From: Chaetomium olivaceum
Taxonomy: Eukaryota > Ascomycota > Sordariomycetes > Sordariales > Chaetomiaceae
Assembly: GCA_039881045.1 (NCBI GenBank)
Contig: JAYWVB010000054.1
Span: forward strand, 1-64,000
Direction of reading: 5' to 3'
Length of the DNA: 64,000 nucleotides
Made by a program: the position numbers and the translations under genes. This document shows, one piece after another, positions 1 to 11,790 of this stretch. The first letter of the stretch is position 1. The number at the start of each line of letters is the position of its first letter. The notes below the pieces were generated by a model. It did not search any database. It saw nothing but the letters and a program-made list of their open reading frames with translations, and had not been told where the DNA came from.

Positions 1-755
1 CACAGATCGGCCTCCTTCCCAGAGGTACCGTTAGCACGCTGGTGTAAACGCGGGCGTAGTGAATGTACGGGCGAAACTCCAGCGCAGATAGCCGGTGCTC
101 GTGGCCCACCCGCCGCTTTCGTTGGCGATGTAGTTCTTCATGCCAGTGCGGGGGTCAATCTCGAGCTCTCGCGGGTTGACGGGCGCTCGCAAACGGGGGT
201 CAAATTCACGGGCATCTTTGTCGTCAGCATAACCGCGGGGGTTGTCAATGTGCTCCTCGGGCCGGTAGACACCCAGCCGCTCGTCTGTGACCTCGAACTC
301 CTCCGTCGCATAGCCGTTGGCCATGAAGGAGAGCACCCAGACCTGGGATGTCAACAGGTTGGCCACGGCGCATAGACTTGACGCGAGGGACTCACAATGA
401 TTCGGATAGTGGCTGCGTTGATACCCTTCAAGCTGCCGACATCGACGGCCTGGGAGTAATCTCTCAGCCAGTTGCCAAAGTAAACGCGCCGATCATCATG
501 GTCGTCCATTTCTTGCCGTGAAGAAAGGCGACCGTCTTGAGCATATCCTCGATATCTAGGACAGAGCGTCAGTCATGCGCCGCGTCCAAGATGAGCCTAT
601 CATCACCGACCTCCATGCCTCCAATTGTGACCTTCGACTTGGGCGATAGACGGGATGTTTCCGGCGCCAAACGCTGCAGCTTTTCCGGGAAGAACGACAA
701 GCAGCAAGGCGAGAACCAGGAGCGTATTGCCCCAACCCGGTCTGAACCCCGCCAT
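1..755 (-). CDS. het-C: het-C heterokaryon incompatibility protein, 5' part, frameshifted
   Basis: HET-C is a secreted or membrane-associated protein that triggers vegetative incompatibility in filamentous fungi when alleles differ. The start at 755 is followed by a hydrophobic signal peptide (LLVLALLLVVLPGKAAAFG). Then come family blocks such as EGHNWRHGDIEDML, MANGYATEEFEV, RLGVYRPEEHIDNPRGYADD and DPRTGMKNYIANE. Exons as I call them are 755-611, 555-396 and 342 onward, with introns 610-556 and 395-343. The gene runs off the left edge. The family frame is broken three times, each fixable by one extra base: near 489 (before VYFGNWLRDYSQ), near 65 and near 36 (before the GKEADL block). Without repair, exon 2 stops soon after HGKKWTTMMIG. 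The family call is firm. Whether the gene is truly broken cannot be decided from sequence alone. Confidence 0.85.
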
Positions 756-2127
756 GATGTTGATTGTGTTTATCAAATCAAATAAAAAAAGAAGAAAAAT
801 AACCGAAAACCCTGGTTGTGCTGCAGAATGCGATTCGACGACGGTTCCTTTCCCAGAAGTCTGTCGCAGGCTGCAGGAATGAAAATCGAGTCGCAAGTGT
901 AAGTCGGAGATGGTCAGATGGCAAAAACCAAAATAGCCCACAGACGGCGGCCTCTCTTGAAGCTCCTTCGCAGGCTCAGCCGAGTTATGGGACAACCTGG
1001 AAACGCTGGAGGGAGGCTGGAGGTGAGCTTGGTCTCAAAGCGCCAAGAGCCGAGATTCCTTTACGTCAGATCCAACCTTTTTTCTTTCCTGTCTCTTTTT
1101 CTTTATTATTGCTTGCAAGGGTTAGTTACCTCCTCTGATGTTTAACACACAACGATGGTAACACTGTATTACTGCTCGAAGAAAAGCCTCAAACTTGCAG
1201 TGTTATGTGAAAAACTCCTGTATTTTTGGAGATTAACTCTTCGCTCGACTCGTTCTCTCCGACTGAAGTCGAAAATGCCTGACGAGGGTTCGAGGAGGGG
1301 CAGCTGAACCCCACCATGCTAGGCAAACCGAGGCGCCAAGATTCGGCTCGCTGTTCCGTGATTTTGGCGAGTAGAACGATTATTGTTCTTAGCATAGTAT
1401 TGAAAACTTCTTGTTGCATATTTGCATAACCTAGTCAAAAAGGTTTCAGCGCGATGTGCAGCTGTAATAGTTACGGTATTACAAGAGTTTTCACCGTGAA
1501 ACCATGTGTATTTCAAACATCACTCTCATACTTACAAGCAGGGAGGTCCTGCTTCGTATGTACATATGGCCACTCAAGCTTGTGTCTGAACCCAATTCCA
1601 CTTTTCTATTTTCATCAGAGCAACACATCGGCCATCGTTCCTCAGGCTCCGTCATTTTCTCTGTCCAATTCTTCGAATCCCGGTTGCGGAACCAACCCGA
1701 TCCAAAGCCCAAGTCGGATTAATTCCAAACTGCCCGTTAGCCCGTTAGGGTGATTCAGCTCCCGCAAAGCTTGGCGAGCTTACGTACCGGCAGTAACGCC
1801 ATTGTCATTCGATGCGGTTTCACGCGGATCCGAAAGATTTCGCGTCTCTGATTCGCGGTTTTCTTTGGACCCCTGGCTCAAATCTCATCCGCCCATTCCG
1901 CAACGGTCAGGACTCGTTCGTTCCTCCCCTGACTAGGAGCGGCCTGGAGTTTTCTTTTCGTCCGAGTTTCGGTTGACTTCTCCCTTTTGACTTCGCATTG
2001 TCCCCAGCGACACTTGTTGCTTTCCCTCTTCAACCTGCACCGTCTCCTCAAGCTGTCGGGCATAGCGCATGCCAGAACATCATCCATCTCGATCGAGTTC
2101 GACTACCCCAGAACGGGAATCGCAAGC
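756..2127. other. Divergent intergenic region between het-C and scs7
   Basis: This 1.37 kb stretch must hold both promoters because the flanking genes point away from each other. The part from about 1130 to 1520 is AT-richer. CT-rich tracts precede scs7 (1860-2050). The frame of scs7 is open upstream to a methionine at 1987, but the family start is at 2128. I see no additional gene. Confidence 0.5.
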
Positions 2128-3321
2128 ATGCCTGGCCGAACACTCCCGACCTTCACCCTCGCCGAGGTTGAGGCGCACAACTCGTCGAAGTCTTGTTATG
2201 TTACTCTGGGGAGGAATGTCTACGACGTGACCGACTTCATCGATGCGCACCCCGGCGGCGGCGACCTGGTGCTTGAATACGCCGGCAAGGACATCAAGGA
2301 TATCCTCGAGGACCAAGCGTCGCACGAACATTCCCAAGCGGCCTACGAGGTTCTCGAAGATTCACACGTCGGCTTCCTCGCTTCCGCCAACGGGTCTACC
2401 AACGGAAAGACAGACGCTGGAAATGGCAATGGCACGACCAACGGGGAACCAAATGCCGCGAACGGCACCTATGTGCATCCCAGGACAGGCATGTCGTGCG
2501 AGGAAGACCTGAGCAAGGACACCGACATTTCCTCCGACTACAAGACACACAAGTTCCTCGACCTGGGCCGACCGCTGTTTCCGCAAGTCTGGTTTGGCGG
2601 CTTCTCTAAGGACTTCTACCTGGACCAGGTTCACCGGCCACGCCACTACAAGGGCGGAGAGTCGGCCCCTCTGTTTGGCAACTTCCTCGAGCCTCTCACC
2701 AAGACGGCGTGGTGGGTGGTTCCCACACTGTGGCTGCCCTGCGTCTCCTACGGCCTCTATATTGCGAGCCCAGGGTTCAGCAGTCCCCTCGCGGAAGCGG
2801 GCTGCTTTGCATTTGGCGTCTTCGCCTGGACCCTCATCGAGTACATCATGCATCGGTTCTTGTTCCATCTGGATTAGTGAGTTCTGTCTTGTTCGTATCC
2901 TCCCGTTTTCCGTCTGCTGACCTTTCTCAGCTACCTCCCCGACAACCGCGTTGGTATCACCCTCCACTTCACCCTCCACGGCATCCACCACTACCTCCCG
3001 ATGGACAAGTACCGCCTGGTCATGCCCCCAACTCTTTTCGTTGCTCTTGCACTCCCGTTCTGGAAGTTGGCACACGGCATCTTCTTCTGGGACTGGTACA
3101 TGGGGACAGCCGCCTACTCCGGCGGTGTCTTCGGCTACATCTGCTATGACATGACGCACTACTTCTTGCACCACCAGAACCTTCCACTGTGGTGGAAGCA
3201 GCTCAAGAAGTACCACCTTGAGCACCACTTCCTCGACTACGAGAACGGCTTTGGCGTCACAAGCCCCCTCTGGGACAAGGTCTTTGGCACAGAGCTCGAG
3301 ATGAAGGGCAAGAAGGTTTAG
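2128..3321 (+). CDS. scs7: Fatty acid 2-hydroxylase (Scs7/FA2H type), cytochrome b5 fusion
   Basis: The protein alpha-hydroxylates the very-long-chain fatty acid of ceramides and sphingolipids in the ER membrane. An N-terminal cytochrome b5 domain (residues about 5-85, haem motif HPGGGDL) is followed by an Asn/Gly/Thr-rich linker. The membrane hydroxylase domain carries the histidine clusters HRFLFH, HGIHH, HYFLHH and HLEHH, which bind the di-iron centre. Two exons, 2128-2876 and 2931-3321, with a 54-nt intron, give 379 residues, the usual length for fungal Scs7. I chose the start at 2128 (MPGRTLPTF) because homologues begin there; an in-frame ATG at 1987 would add 47 residues of low-complexity leader. 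The reading frame is intact. It is divergent from het-C. Confidence 0.95.
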
Positions 3322-3964
3322 ATTGATTGCAATATGAGCTAACGACTGGGGCTGGGTACATATATCTTGTAATGAGGCGGGCACGTACACATCACGACAT
3401 CTCCGAGCAGTTTTTCTCGCTGAAGCTCTGACGGGTTCCAGTCTTCTCTCCTCTGTAAGGGGTCACCGAGCGTCTAGGTTCTCGGTTTTGGGGGTTGAGA
3501 AATCTTTGCGTCTTCAGGGATTTGGTTTTCCTGCTACGTGGGGGTTGTTGATATCATTGTTAAATACATAATGTTAATACTGCAATGGTTTGGACTACAT
3601 TACCCAGCTCGTCACAATCACCTGTTCAATTGCTCAAATTGCATGATAATGGCCCCAGTGCCAAATCACTTTGCCCGTCAACTCGCGAACCGTGCAAGTC
3701 ACAGTATCCACACCAAAATGACACGGACAAGCCCACTTGCAATTAGCGCGAGTATTTCACGTGACCTGTCATTATTCGACTCAATTGTGCCCATTTGCCA
3801 TTTCCGCTTTCGCCTGCCTCTCTCCTCTTTCAGGCATCCGTCGACCAACTTCACTCGTTGAGTTGCAAATATCGCGACAAGTTCCAGCTTCCATAATTGC
3901 GCCCCAGAGACATTCTATTGCAAAAAAAGAAATAGTGATTTGAACCATCGAACTAGTTGTCAAA
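3322..3964. other. Intergenic region between scs7 and the RBM39-like gene
   Basis: 643 bases hold the 3' UTR of scs7 and the promoter of the next gene on the same strand. AT-richer DNA lies at 3540-3740 and a CT-rich tract precedes the next start. No ORF resembles a gene. Confidence 0.5.
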
Positions 3965-5822
3965 ATGTCAGGCTTGGACGTGGAAGCCCTCCTTGATTCG
4001 ACTGCTTCTTCCAAGGAGCAGACCGGCAAGGTTACCGCTAATGGCGACTCACCCCAGAACGGAAGCCGCAGCGAGTACGACCGCGACCGTGAGCGCGACA
4101 GAGACCGCCGCAGCCGCGATCGTAGCCGAGATGGCGACCGAGACCGAGACCGGGGCCATCGCCGCCGAGATCGTAGCGCTGGTCGCCACCGAAACTCGTC
4201 CAGCGGGCGGAATACCCCGAGGAGTGAGGCCGGAAGCCACAAGAGTAGGCGCCGGAGCCGGAGCCGTGATTCTGGCCGACACTCACGTCGTCATAGAACC
4301 GACGGAGACTACTATCGTGGAAGCAACCGCGGTCGCGGTGGCCGCTCCCGCTCCCGCTCGCCCAACCGTTTACCGCCCGCCTGGAGAAGAGCGTCGCGAC
4401 CGCGACGATCGCGGCTATCGCCGCCGCGATGAAGAGCACCGTGCCGCCGGAAATAGTACCCCCGCGATACTTCGCCGACCGGAGACGAGCGCGATCGCCG
4501 CACCGTCTTCGTCCAACAGCTCGCCGCTCGCCTCCGTACTCGCGAACTGAAGGAATTCTTTGAAAAGGTCGGCCCTGTTGCTGAGGCACAAATCGTAAAG
4601 GACCGTGTTAGCAACAGGTCTAAAGGGTGCGTTTTTACTACCTCTCGTCGTCGGTTACCTCGAAACTAACCGTCTCTAGTGTCGGCTACGTCGAGTTCAA
4701 GGGTGAAGAATCCGTTGCGGCCGCCCTCCAGCTCACTGGTCAGAAACTCCTAGGTATACCCGTCATTGTTCAACCCACCGAGGCCGAGAAGAACCGCCAA
4801 GTCCGCAACTCAGAATCGTCCGGTCACCCCAACTCGGTCCCTTTCCACAGGCTTTATGTCGGCAACATCCATTTTAGTATCACGGAAACAGACCTCCAGA
4901 ACGTCTTTGAGCCCTTTGGCGAGCTCGAGTTCGTGCAGCTACAGAAGGACGACAGCGGTCGCAGCCGAGGCTACGGTTTTGTCCAGTACGTCTTCTCCGT
5001 CCCCCCCCGTTGCGACGTCATTTCTCTAACATTTTACACAGGTTCCGCGATGCTGGCCAAGCCCGTGAGGCACTCGAGAAGATGAACGGGTTTGACCTGG
5101 CCGGTCGCCCCATTCGTGTTGGACTTGGAAACGATAAGTTTACCCCAGAGTCAACTGCCAACCTCTTACGGGGATTCCAAGGCCAGAATCAGAATCAACA
5201 GTTCCAGGGATCCTCATTCTCCGGAGCCGGGGGCCGAGGTCCCCAGGCGTCCAACTTTGACCGCGCCGGCGGCCGAGACAATGAGAAGGGTACGGGCGCG
5301 AGTGCCTTAGACGATACCGACGTCGCCGGTGTCAACTTTAACAACTACAGCCGAGACGCCCTCATGCGGAAGCTGGCAAGAACTGACGAGCCAACCAACG
5401 GCCAACCCGAGCGACAGATTCTAAAGCCCAAGACCGAGACGAAGCCCCTCCCCGTCAACGTCAGTATGGCAAGCCGCTGCGTGGTGCTTCACAACATGTT
5501 TGACCCCGCTGAGTACGTCTTATACCCTCCATTGACAGAAGCAGAGCCGCTAACATCCACCAGACAAGTGGGTGAGGACTGGGCCAAGGAGCTGGAAGAC
5601 GAAGTCCGGCAAGAAGCCGAGGAGAAATACGGCCACGTCGTCCACATCTCCCTCGATCCCAACTCCCAAGGCGACATCTACCTCAAGTTCGATAAGGTCT
5701 CCGGCGGAGAGAACGCTATCAAGGGCCTCAACGGTCGCTACTTTGACGGACGGATGATCACTGCTGCCCCGGTTGTGGACGCGGTCTACAGCAGTTTGTT
5801 CTCTCGCACCAAGGCGATCTAA
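3965..5822 (+). CDS. RBM39/Rsd1-type splicing factor, RS domain plus RRMs and UHM (frame-disrupted)
   Basis: This is a nuclear U2AF-related splicing factor. Residues 1 to about 165 form an Arg/Ser/Asp-rich RS-like domain. RRM1 follows (TVFVQQLAARLR, KGVGYVEF), then RRM2 (LYVGNIHFSITE, RGYGFVQF). A C-terminal UHM-type RRM (VVLHNMFDPAE, GDIYLKF, GRYFDGRMI) normally binds UHM-ligand motifs in SF3b1/U2AF. Exons 3965-4626, 4680-4985, 5042-5512 and 5564-5822 total 566 codons including the stop. Two indels sit in the RS domain: one extra T in the run 4369-4371 and one missing C in 4459-4463; the two cancel. The last intron (5513-5563) is 51 nt with no stop, so its retention would keep frame. The start context (caaaATG) is good. 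S. pombe Rsd1 and human RBM39 are the nearest named families I recognise. Confidence 0.88.
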
Positions 5823-8800
5823 GACACTAATCACGGGCCCCTGCTCTCTGCATAGGAATTTCACAAAGGTCAGTTGTCTTCTTTTCGGTGGTTCCCTCCC
5901 AACGAGTTCTGACACATAATACTAGACTCCCGTTCCGACATGCCGTACAAGGGCTTAGTTGCACACCACAAATTTCCACCCCTGATGTCGATTACTGGTT
6001 GGATTATTTCCCAAAAGTTTAGGAGCCGACGTCGTTTTCCGCCAGCATCACCCCATCTCGACCACCATCGCGGCCTGGGTAGGCACCGTCGATATCCACT
6101 GATTTCCGGCCGCAGAACCGCTCCAGCCTCCCGCTCCATTTTCGATCAACCTTGCACCTTCCGATTTCGGCAAGAGCGCGATCATGAAGCCTCCCGTCTG
6201 GCGTTGGCGTTGCTGATTTTGTACCTAGGCAGAACAGACTCGCATCAGCAGAGGATGGCGATTCCGCCGTCAGAGGTGAAGCGGTCCCTCTGTGTTTGAC
6301 CAGTTACTTAATTCTTCTAGGTAGTTTCGAAATAGAGTCTGAACTTGATCCTTGTTTTTATTCTTGCTCTCATTATGTATGCACTTCTATGATTGGGACG
6401 GGAGAACCACCTAGCCTACTTAGGTGCCATCTCTTGTTTTGTTCCCCATCTCGCTGAGATGCGCTGCTGTCGAGCAGCATATACACACCATACTTCCACA
6501 CTTTACGTTCTCTTTTTTACCTCTGCTTCTCTCTTACCATCCTAAGTAGGCACAAGGTGATTCCTTTTGACCTCTTGTCTATCAAATACACTCTAAAAGC
6601 AGATTCCTCTCCTGTATTAATTTTGACAACTTAGCCAGATCTTCCGGGCAATTGTTTCTTTGACGGTGGAGGCTAGCCCGCGTTCGCCACTCCGACAAAT
6701 GGATGAATGTCACTTGGCTGTTACCTCTTTCTTCTTTAATGTCCGCTCTGGAGTCACGGCCGAGTTCGGCTGGGACGGCTGAGTTGAGTTCATGTTAGGA
6801 TGGCTTTTCTTTGACTTCCCGCCCTCTCGACCTTGTCTTGCCGGCTATATATATTTGTTACCACCAGATTTTTTTTATTATTGGGTTTCTGTCTTCATAA
6901 CTACTGCCTCGTCTCTTGTAGGTGCTGATATGCCGCTGCTGTTATGCCGCTGCGCTAAGCCATTGCTTGCTTTCATTATTCATTATCGGTCCCCGCCCGG
7001 TGCTCAGCTGTTAGTTATTGTGGGCTGGTGTTGCGCTTGGCTTGGCACTATCAGTGTCTTCTTGGTCGTCTCCAGCCTTTGTATATTCGGTGTCACTTTA
7101 CCAACCGGCTCTTGATCGTCCCTTTCACTGTCGACTAAGCACGGTTGTCCTAACTCCCTACCCGCCGAGTCCGGGCACCTCCTTCTCTCTCATCGTCCGG
7201 CCACACTCTGTTGCCGCCGTCGTTGTTGTTTTTTGTTGTTACCCCTTTTGCTGCTGTTGCCCCCTTTCAATGTTGACGTCTTTTTTTTCACGGCCCCTGG
7301 ACTTAGGTTCCATCGGAGGCCATAGTCCAGATTTCGTCTCTCACTCCCAACATCGTGTATGGGCCGCACACCTGCTGACACGGGACTGGTGGGTTCCGTC
7401 TTTCATAAGGTCCATGATCCCTAAGCCATGAGTTGTGTTGGGGTATTATCCTCCCGAAGGACTCAGCTCTCTCTGTCCAGACAAGGGCAAGTGCATGCTT
7501 CTTTGTCATGTCTCTTGATTGATATTGCAATCCCCCTCTTCGACTTGTTTCCTTTCTGTCGTTGCTTGTTCTTGCTGCTTTTAGAAGAAAGCTGCTGCCT
7601 CCCTTCTTCGTCGAGAACGAGAATGCTAAGGTTGCCAGCCACATTCCAATCCTAGAAACTTCAAAGGCGCTTCAAGGAGACGAGCTAGCAACATCCATCG
7701 TCAGCAACCCTATTCACTGCTCGACAGGGTCAATACTCACGAGCTACCACCAACTCAACCTCCAAATCTCAGTCTCTCGGCCGGTCCTTCGCAACCCGAG
7801 TCGATTCATTTGCGTCTGAGAATATGGTTTTCGGTATAGCGAGATCTGGCTCAATGTATCGGGGAGGAGTCATTGTCGATTGCAGCATTGGTGGCGATGG
7901 ATTCCTCAACCAACTCGGACATTGCTACCATTTCAACCATATCGTGCCAAGGCCACAACTTATACCTCTCTTCGACTCACAAGGCAATAGAAGGACTATA
8001 TTGCTATAGCAACTATTCCTATCACGTCTTAAGTCTAGAAGAGCAAGTCATTTTACTTCTGGTAGTATCTTGCCTTTAGTAACAAAGCCTTGGTGGCCGA
8101 TGACTGGAGTTGGCTTGAGGTATCTTTGGGATGCTGTGGTCATAGCCCGCTCTTAATGTTTTGTGAAGGGATACCCAGTTGGACACATGCTCTTCCGATA
8201 ACAATCAGCCGATAAGTCCTAGTCACTATGTTCCGTCCGACATCTGAAGACAAGGAAGAGCAACACAGTCCAGTTGTTTTCCATCACGCACGGCCTAGGA
8301 GCATTCACTTAAGCACTCACTTGAACACTCACCTGAGCACATGTTACCCTAATGCCCACCCTACTATGCCTTACCCTATCACAGAGTCACTATTACTATT
8401 AATCACAAACTGCTTCGATAAAGGTCTTGGAGTTTCGGCCTTCTACCAGACCCCCCTACTCACTGTTCTCCCACCCCCTCTGCCCATTGAAAATTCCATT
8501 CCAACGGGCACCCCCCCAGTTCTCTCTTCGGCATCCTCGTCCCGTGAACCCCTTGCCGATCTCTTCACCCCTTTGCTCGCTCTTGGTTTAGATCCTCACA
8601 ACCTTTGGCAACCCAGTGGCTTGCCTCCCACCAGCTCAAGATCAACTTTAACTTGAATGTGACATCCAAGATCTCAGGGTTTACCTCCTGCCACCCAGTA
8701 CAGGTGTGCTACGGCATCCTCCAGCTCCCAATCTTGCACATACCCCTTATCGGAGCACGCTAGCAGCAGTGCCCTCTTCCCAGCTGGCTGATTCTCGGGA

Positions 8801-9052
8801 CATCGAGAAGGAAACAGGCAGCCAATAAAAGGGTTCTTCCTTTTCTCGTCCGTTCTCTTCTTTTCCCTCTCGCGCTTCCAGATCCCCGCACTCTCTCTCT
8901 CCCCTCTTTCCCCTTCTTCTCCATCCTTCCCCATCTCAGAATTTCTGTTCTGCTTTTCGTTTTTTTATTCCACAACCCAGCTCCGCCATCCGCGGTATTT
9001 CTTCTTGCCTCTCCTTCCTTCACTATCAAACAAGCTCATCACACCGGTAACC
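5823..9052. other. 3.2-kb intergenic region, CT-rich towards the next gene
   Basis: No ORF here looks protein-coding. The DNA is pyrimidine-rich on the plus strand, most strongly at 8660-9050, as is usual for promoters and 5' leaders of filamentous fungi. Short CCTAGGTA/TACTTAGG-like motifs occur near 6223, 6319, 6410-6425 and 6540. The leader of the downstream gene may contain a non-coding exon; I cannot define one. Confidence 0.45.
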
Positions 9053-11790
9053 ATGGCTGGCGCTAGCTTGGACAGCGGCAGCCCTTCCAGCAGCGATGAC
9101 GAGAGTGTCGTCGGCTCTGGTGGCGCGCCTCTCTACGCCTGGTCCCCAGAGAGACGCGCCTCGCGCGCAGAAGAAAACAATCGTTTTCCTTCCCCCTCCC
9201 ATCCGGCCGCTCCCCGGTTAGAGGAGTCCATTGGTAAGAACCTCTCGGTCGAGTCGGCTCTCGACACTGAGCGAGACCCCAGAACGCCGTCTGACCAGGC
9301 GATCCAAACCCCAGAACCGATCAAGCCGCGTCGGTCATCTCCCAAGTCGACTCTGCGAGCTGCGGCCAAGGCCTTTGTGCACCCGGCCGGCACCTCGGGA
9401 GATGGTGTCCCGCCGTCTCTCAGTTTGTCTACCTACCCAGGCCCCGGGGTTCCCTCTCAGCGCCAACCTAGTGTTCCCATGGTTGCTCCCTTTTCGACCT
9501 CGATTTCTCAATCGCAGAGTCGCGCTCTCATCCCCGGCTCGACCACCCATTCGTTCATCAGCGCCATGCAGGCTATGAACACCAACGCGGAAGAGGATAA
9601 TCTCCATCCCTTCCAAAAGGTAAAGTCATCCAAGCTTATTATCCCAATTATCCAATTCCTCTCTCACTTCTATCTATGCTAACTATCTACATCAGACTCA
9701 TCGCGATCAAACCTGCAAGCTGCAGGCGCGCGTCTGGGGCCTCCGGCAGGGCATGTATGGCCAGAATGTGATCCCGCAGGAGTTCCTCAAATCATTCGAC
9801 TATGACGTGCAAGAGCTCATGAATAACACGGTCAAGATGAACCAAGCCGTCGACCGCCTGACAGCCGAGCTCAAGAAGGCGCTCGCTGAGCAGGAGCGCG
9901 TTCGCACCCTCGAGTCTACCATTCGCAATCTCGAGGGCGATCTCAAGGACTGGAAGGAACGCTCGCAGAATGCCGAGAAAACCCTGGCCAGCATCGCCGG
10001 GCGCAGCGATGAGGACATGAGGACTATTCAGGTATGTCATACAATCATCTCATCTTGAATGGGGTGGAAGAGTAGCTAATAACGAATCACAGTTCCTCAA
10101 GGAGCAACTTCGCCAGAATGAGATAGCTCGGACGGTAAGCGCCTTCTTTCCATCTTACTCTTGTTTGTTTACTTTCAGTAAAATATCTCTGCTAACAACA
10201 AACGCAGATTCTCCAGGAACAAGTCAACGGCAAGCGCAATCTGTGGCTCAACGTCCACAACAACCCTCAGGATCGGGCTGCCGTTCTGGATACCCTTGCC
10301 CGTTCTTCGACTCCCCTCAGCGGCCAAACCTTTGCTTTGCCCCCGACCGAGCAATCCTATGGCTCCGGTTCCACGGCTCCCCGCCTAGTCTCCGCTCGAG
10401 TAGCTCTCACACCACCAATGGTCACCCCAGTATGGACCGCTCAAGCAGCGGCGCCCCTGGTAATGTCAACACCAGCGGGTTCTACTACGGCGGTGCGCCC
10501 AAAGGTCAGGGCCAGGGTCATGGCGGCCCCTTCGTCGGTGGATATTCCCCTTTCCAGACTGTCCCCCAGTCTCGCTCCGGGCCCGTTGTCTACCAGGGCC
10601 AATCTCTCCACCAGCGCCACCCGTCCAGCACCACGGCCCCCAGCGGCCGCTCGGGTGCCAGCTACGCCGCGATAACCCGCCAATCGAGCATGCCCCCGTC
10701 CCGCCCGGCAACCGGCCCCCGACGGCCCCCGGGGATGCCTACTACCATGAGCACCGAGACGGGCAGCCCCAAGGAGCGGAAGCGGGGCACGCCGGGCTCT
10801 CTCGTGAGGGCCGACCTGGAGGGTTCCGAGTGCGTGAGCTTGGCCGACGAGTTCCAGTCGCTGTTCGCGCTAATCTACGGCTTCTGCGCGTCCTACTTTG
10901 ACGACCTGCCGCCCATCGACGAGGGCTGGAAGCGCCAGATCCAGTCTGAGGTCAACGGCCAGCTGTGGGACTACATCTGCAAGGTCTGCCAGAACAACTA
11001 TGAGCAGACCCAGGGTGAACACGCCATGCGCCTGCTGAACAACCGCGACTCCCGCCCGTACCTCATGCAGCGTTTGATTCTACAGCACATCATGATCTTC
11101 ATCTGCAGCTACGAGGGTTGGAAGGACTACTCGGAAGATATCGACGAAGAGATGGAGCAGTTGGAGATGCGCCTGAAGAAGATGGATCGTGAGTTTCCCC
11201 CCCTCTATTTATCAATCCACCAACACCCCTACTAACAAGCCACCCCCCCTTTCCCAGCCTCCAAGGCCTACGACCGCCAAACCATCATCGACCGCCGGGC
11301 CCAGCTCGTCCAAGAAATGACCTCAGGCAGCAACGCGGCCGCCTTCAAGAACTTCAAGCTGACGCAGCACCACCAATACCTCAAGACCATGGTGGCACCC
11401 TTCCTCAGCCGGCGCAAGCCCGCGCCCCACCCCAACCACACCTCCTCGGACGGCGCGCCCCCGCCGCCGGCCCCGAACCCGGCCACGGCCACCAACGAGG
11501 CCTTCTACGACCTCTTCGGCATCACCACCAGCGCCTGGGAGCTGTCGACCAAGCTGTTCCGCTCGCGCCTGACCTTCCAGTACGTGTGGAACGACGCGGG
11601 TGTGCGCTTTGCCGCCGAGACCCACGAGCCGCTGGACTATAGTGGGCTGGGCGCCGCGCAGCAGCTGCAGAGTGAGCATGCCAGGGTCAGGTTTTGTGCG
11701 ACGCCGGCGGTCACGGTCCGGAATGATCAGGGCATGACCATCCGGACGAGGAATATTTTGAAGGCCGGGGTGCTGGTCATGTGGTACTAG
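9053..11790 (+). CDS. Large conserved fungal protein with coiled coil, function unknown (one frameshift)
   Basis: I do not recognise a named family. The N-terminal 180 residues are Ser/Pro-rich and probably disordered. A charged, heptad-like coiled coil follows (about residues 215-320, including VDRLTAELKKALAEQERVR). After a Gly/Ser/Pro-rich linker comes a folded-looking C-terminal half starting near ECVSLADEFQSLFALIYGF and ending with VLVMWY. Exons 9053-9619, 9696-10031, 10093-10134 (42 nt), 10208-11188 and 11258-11790 use consensus GT-AG sites; the last intron has an ACTAAC branch site at 11231. One C appears to be missing in the run 10379-10382. With it restored the five exons make 820 codons including the stop. 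Start at 9053 has the best context (aaccATGgct). The mix of disorder, coiled coil and helical domain suggests a scaffold, but that is inference. Confidence 0.75.

Noticed and set aside
2362..3390. 342-codon minus-strand ORF
   Set aside because: It lies antisense to scs7 and crosses its intron; no family resemblance.
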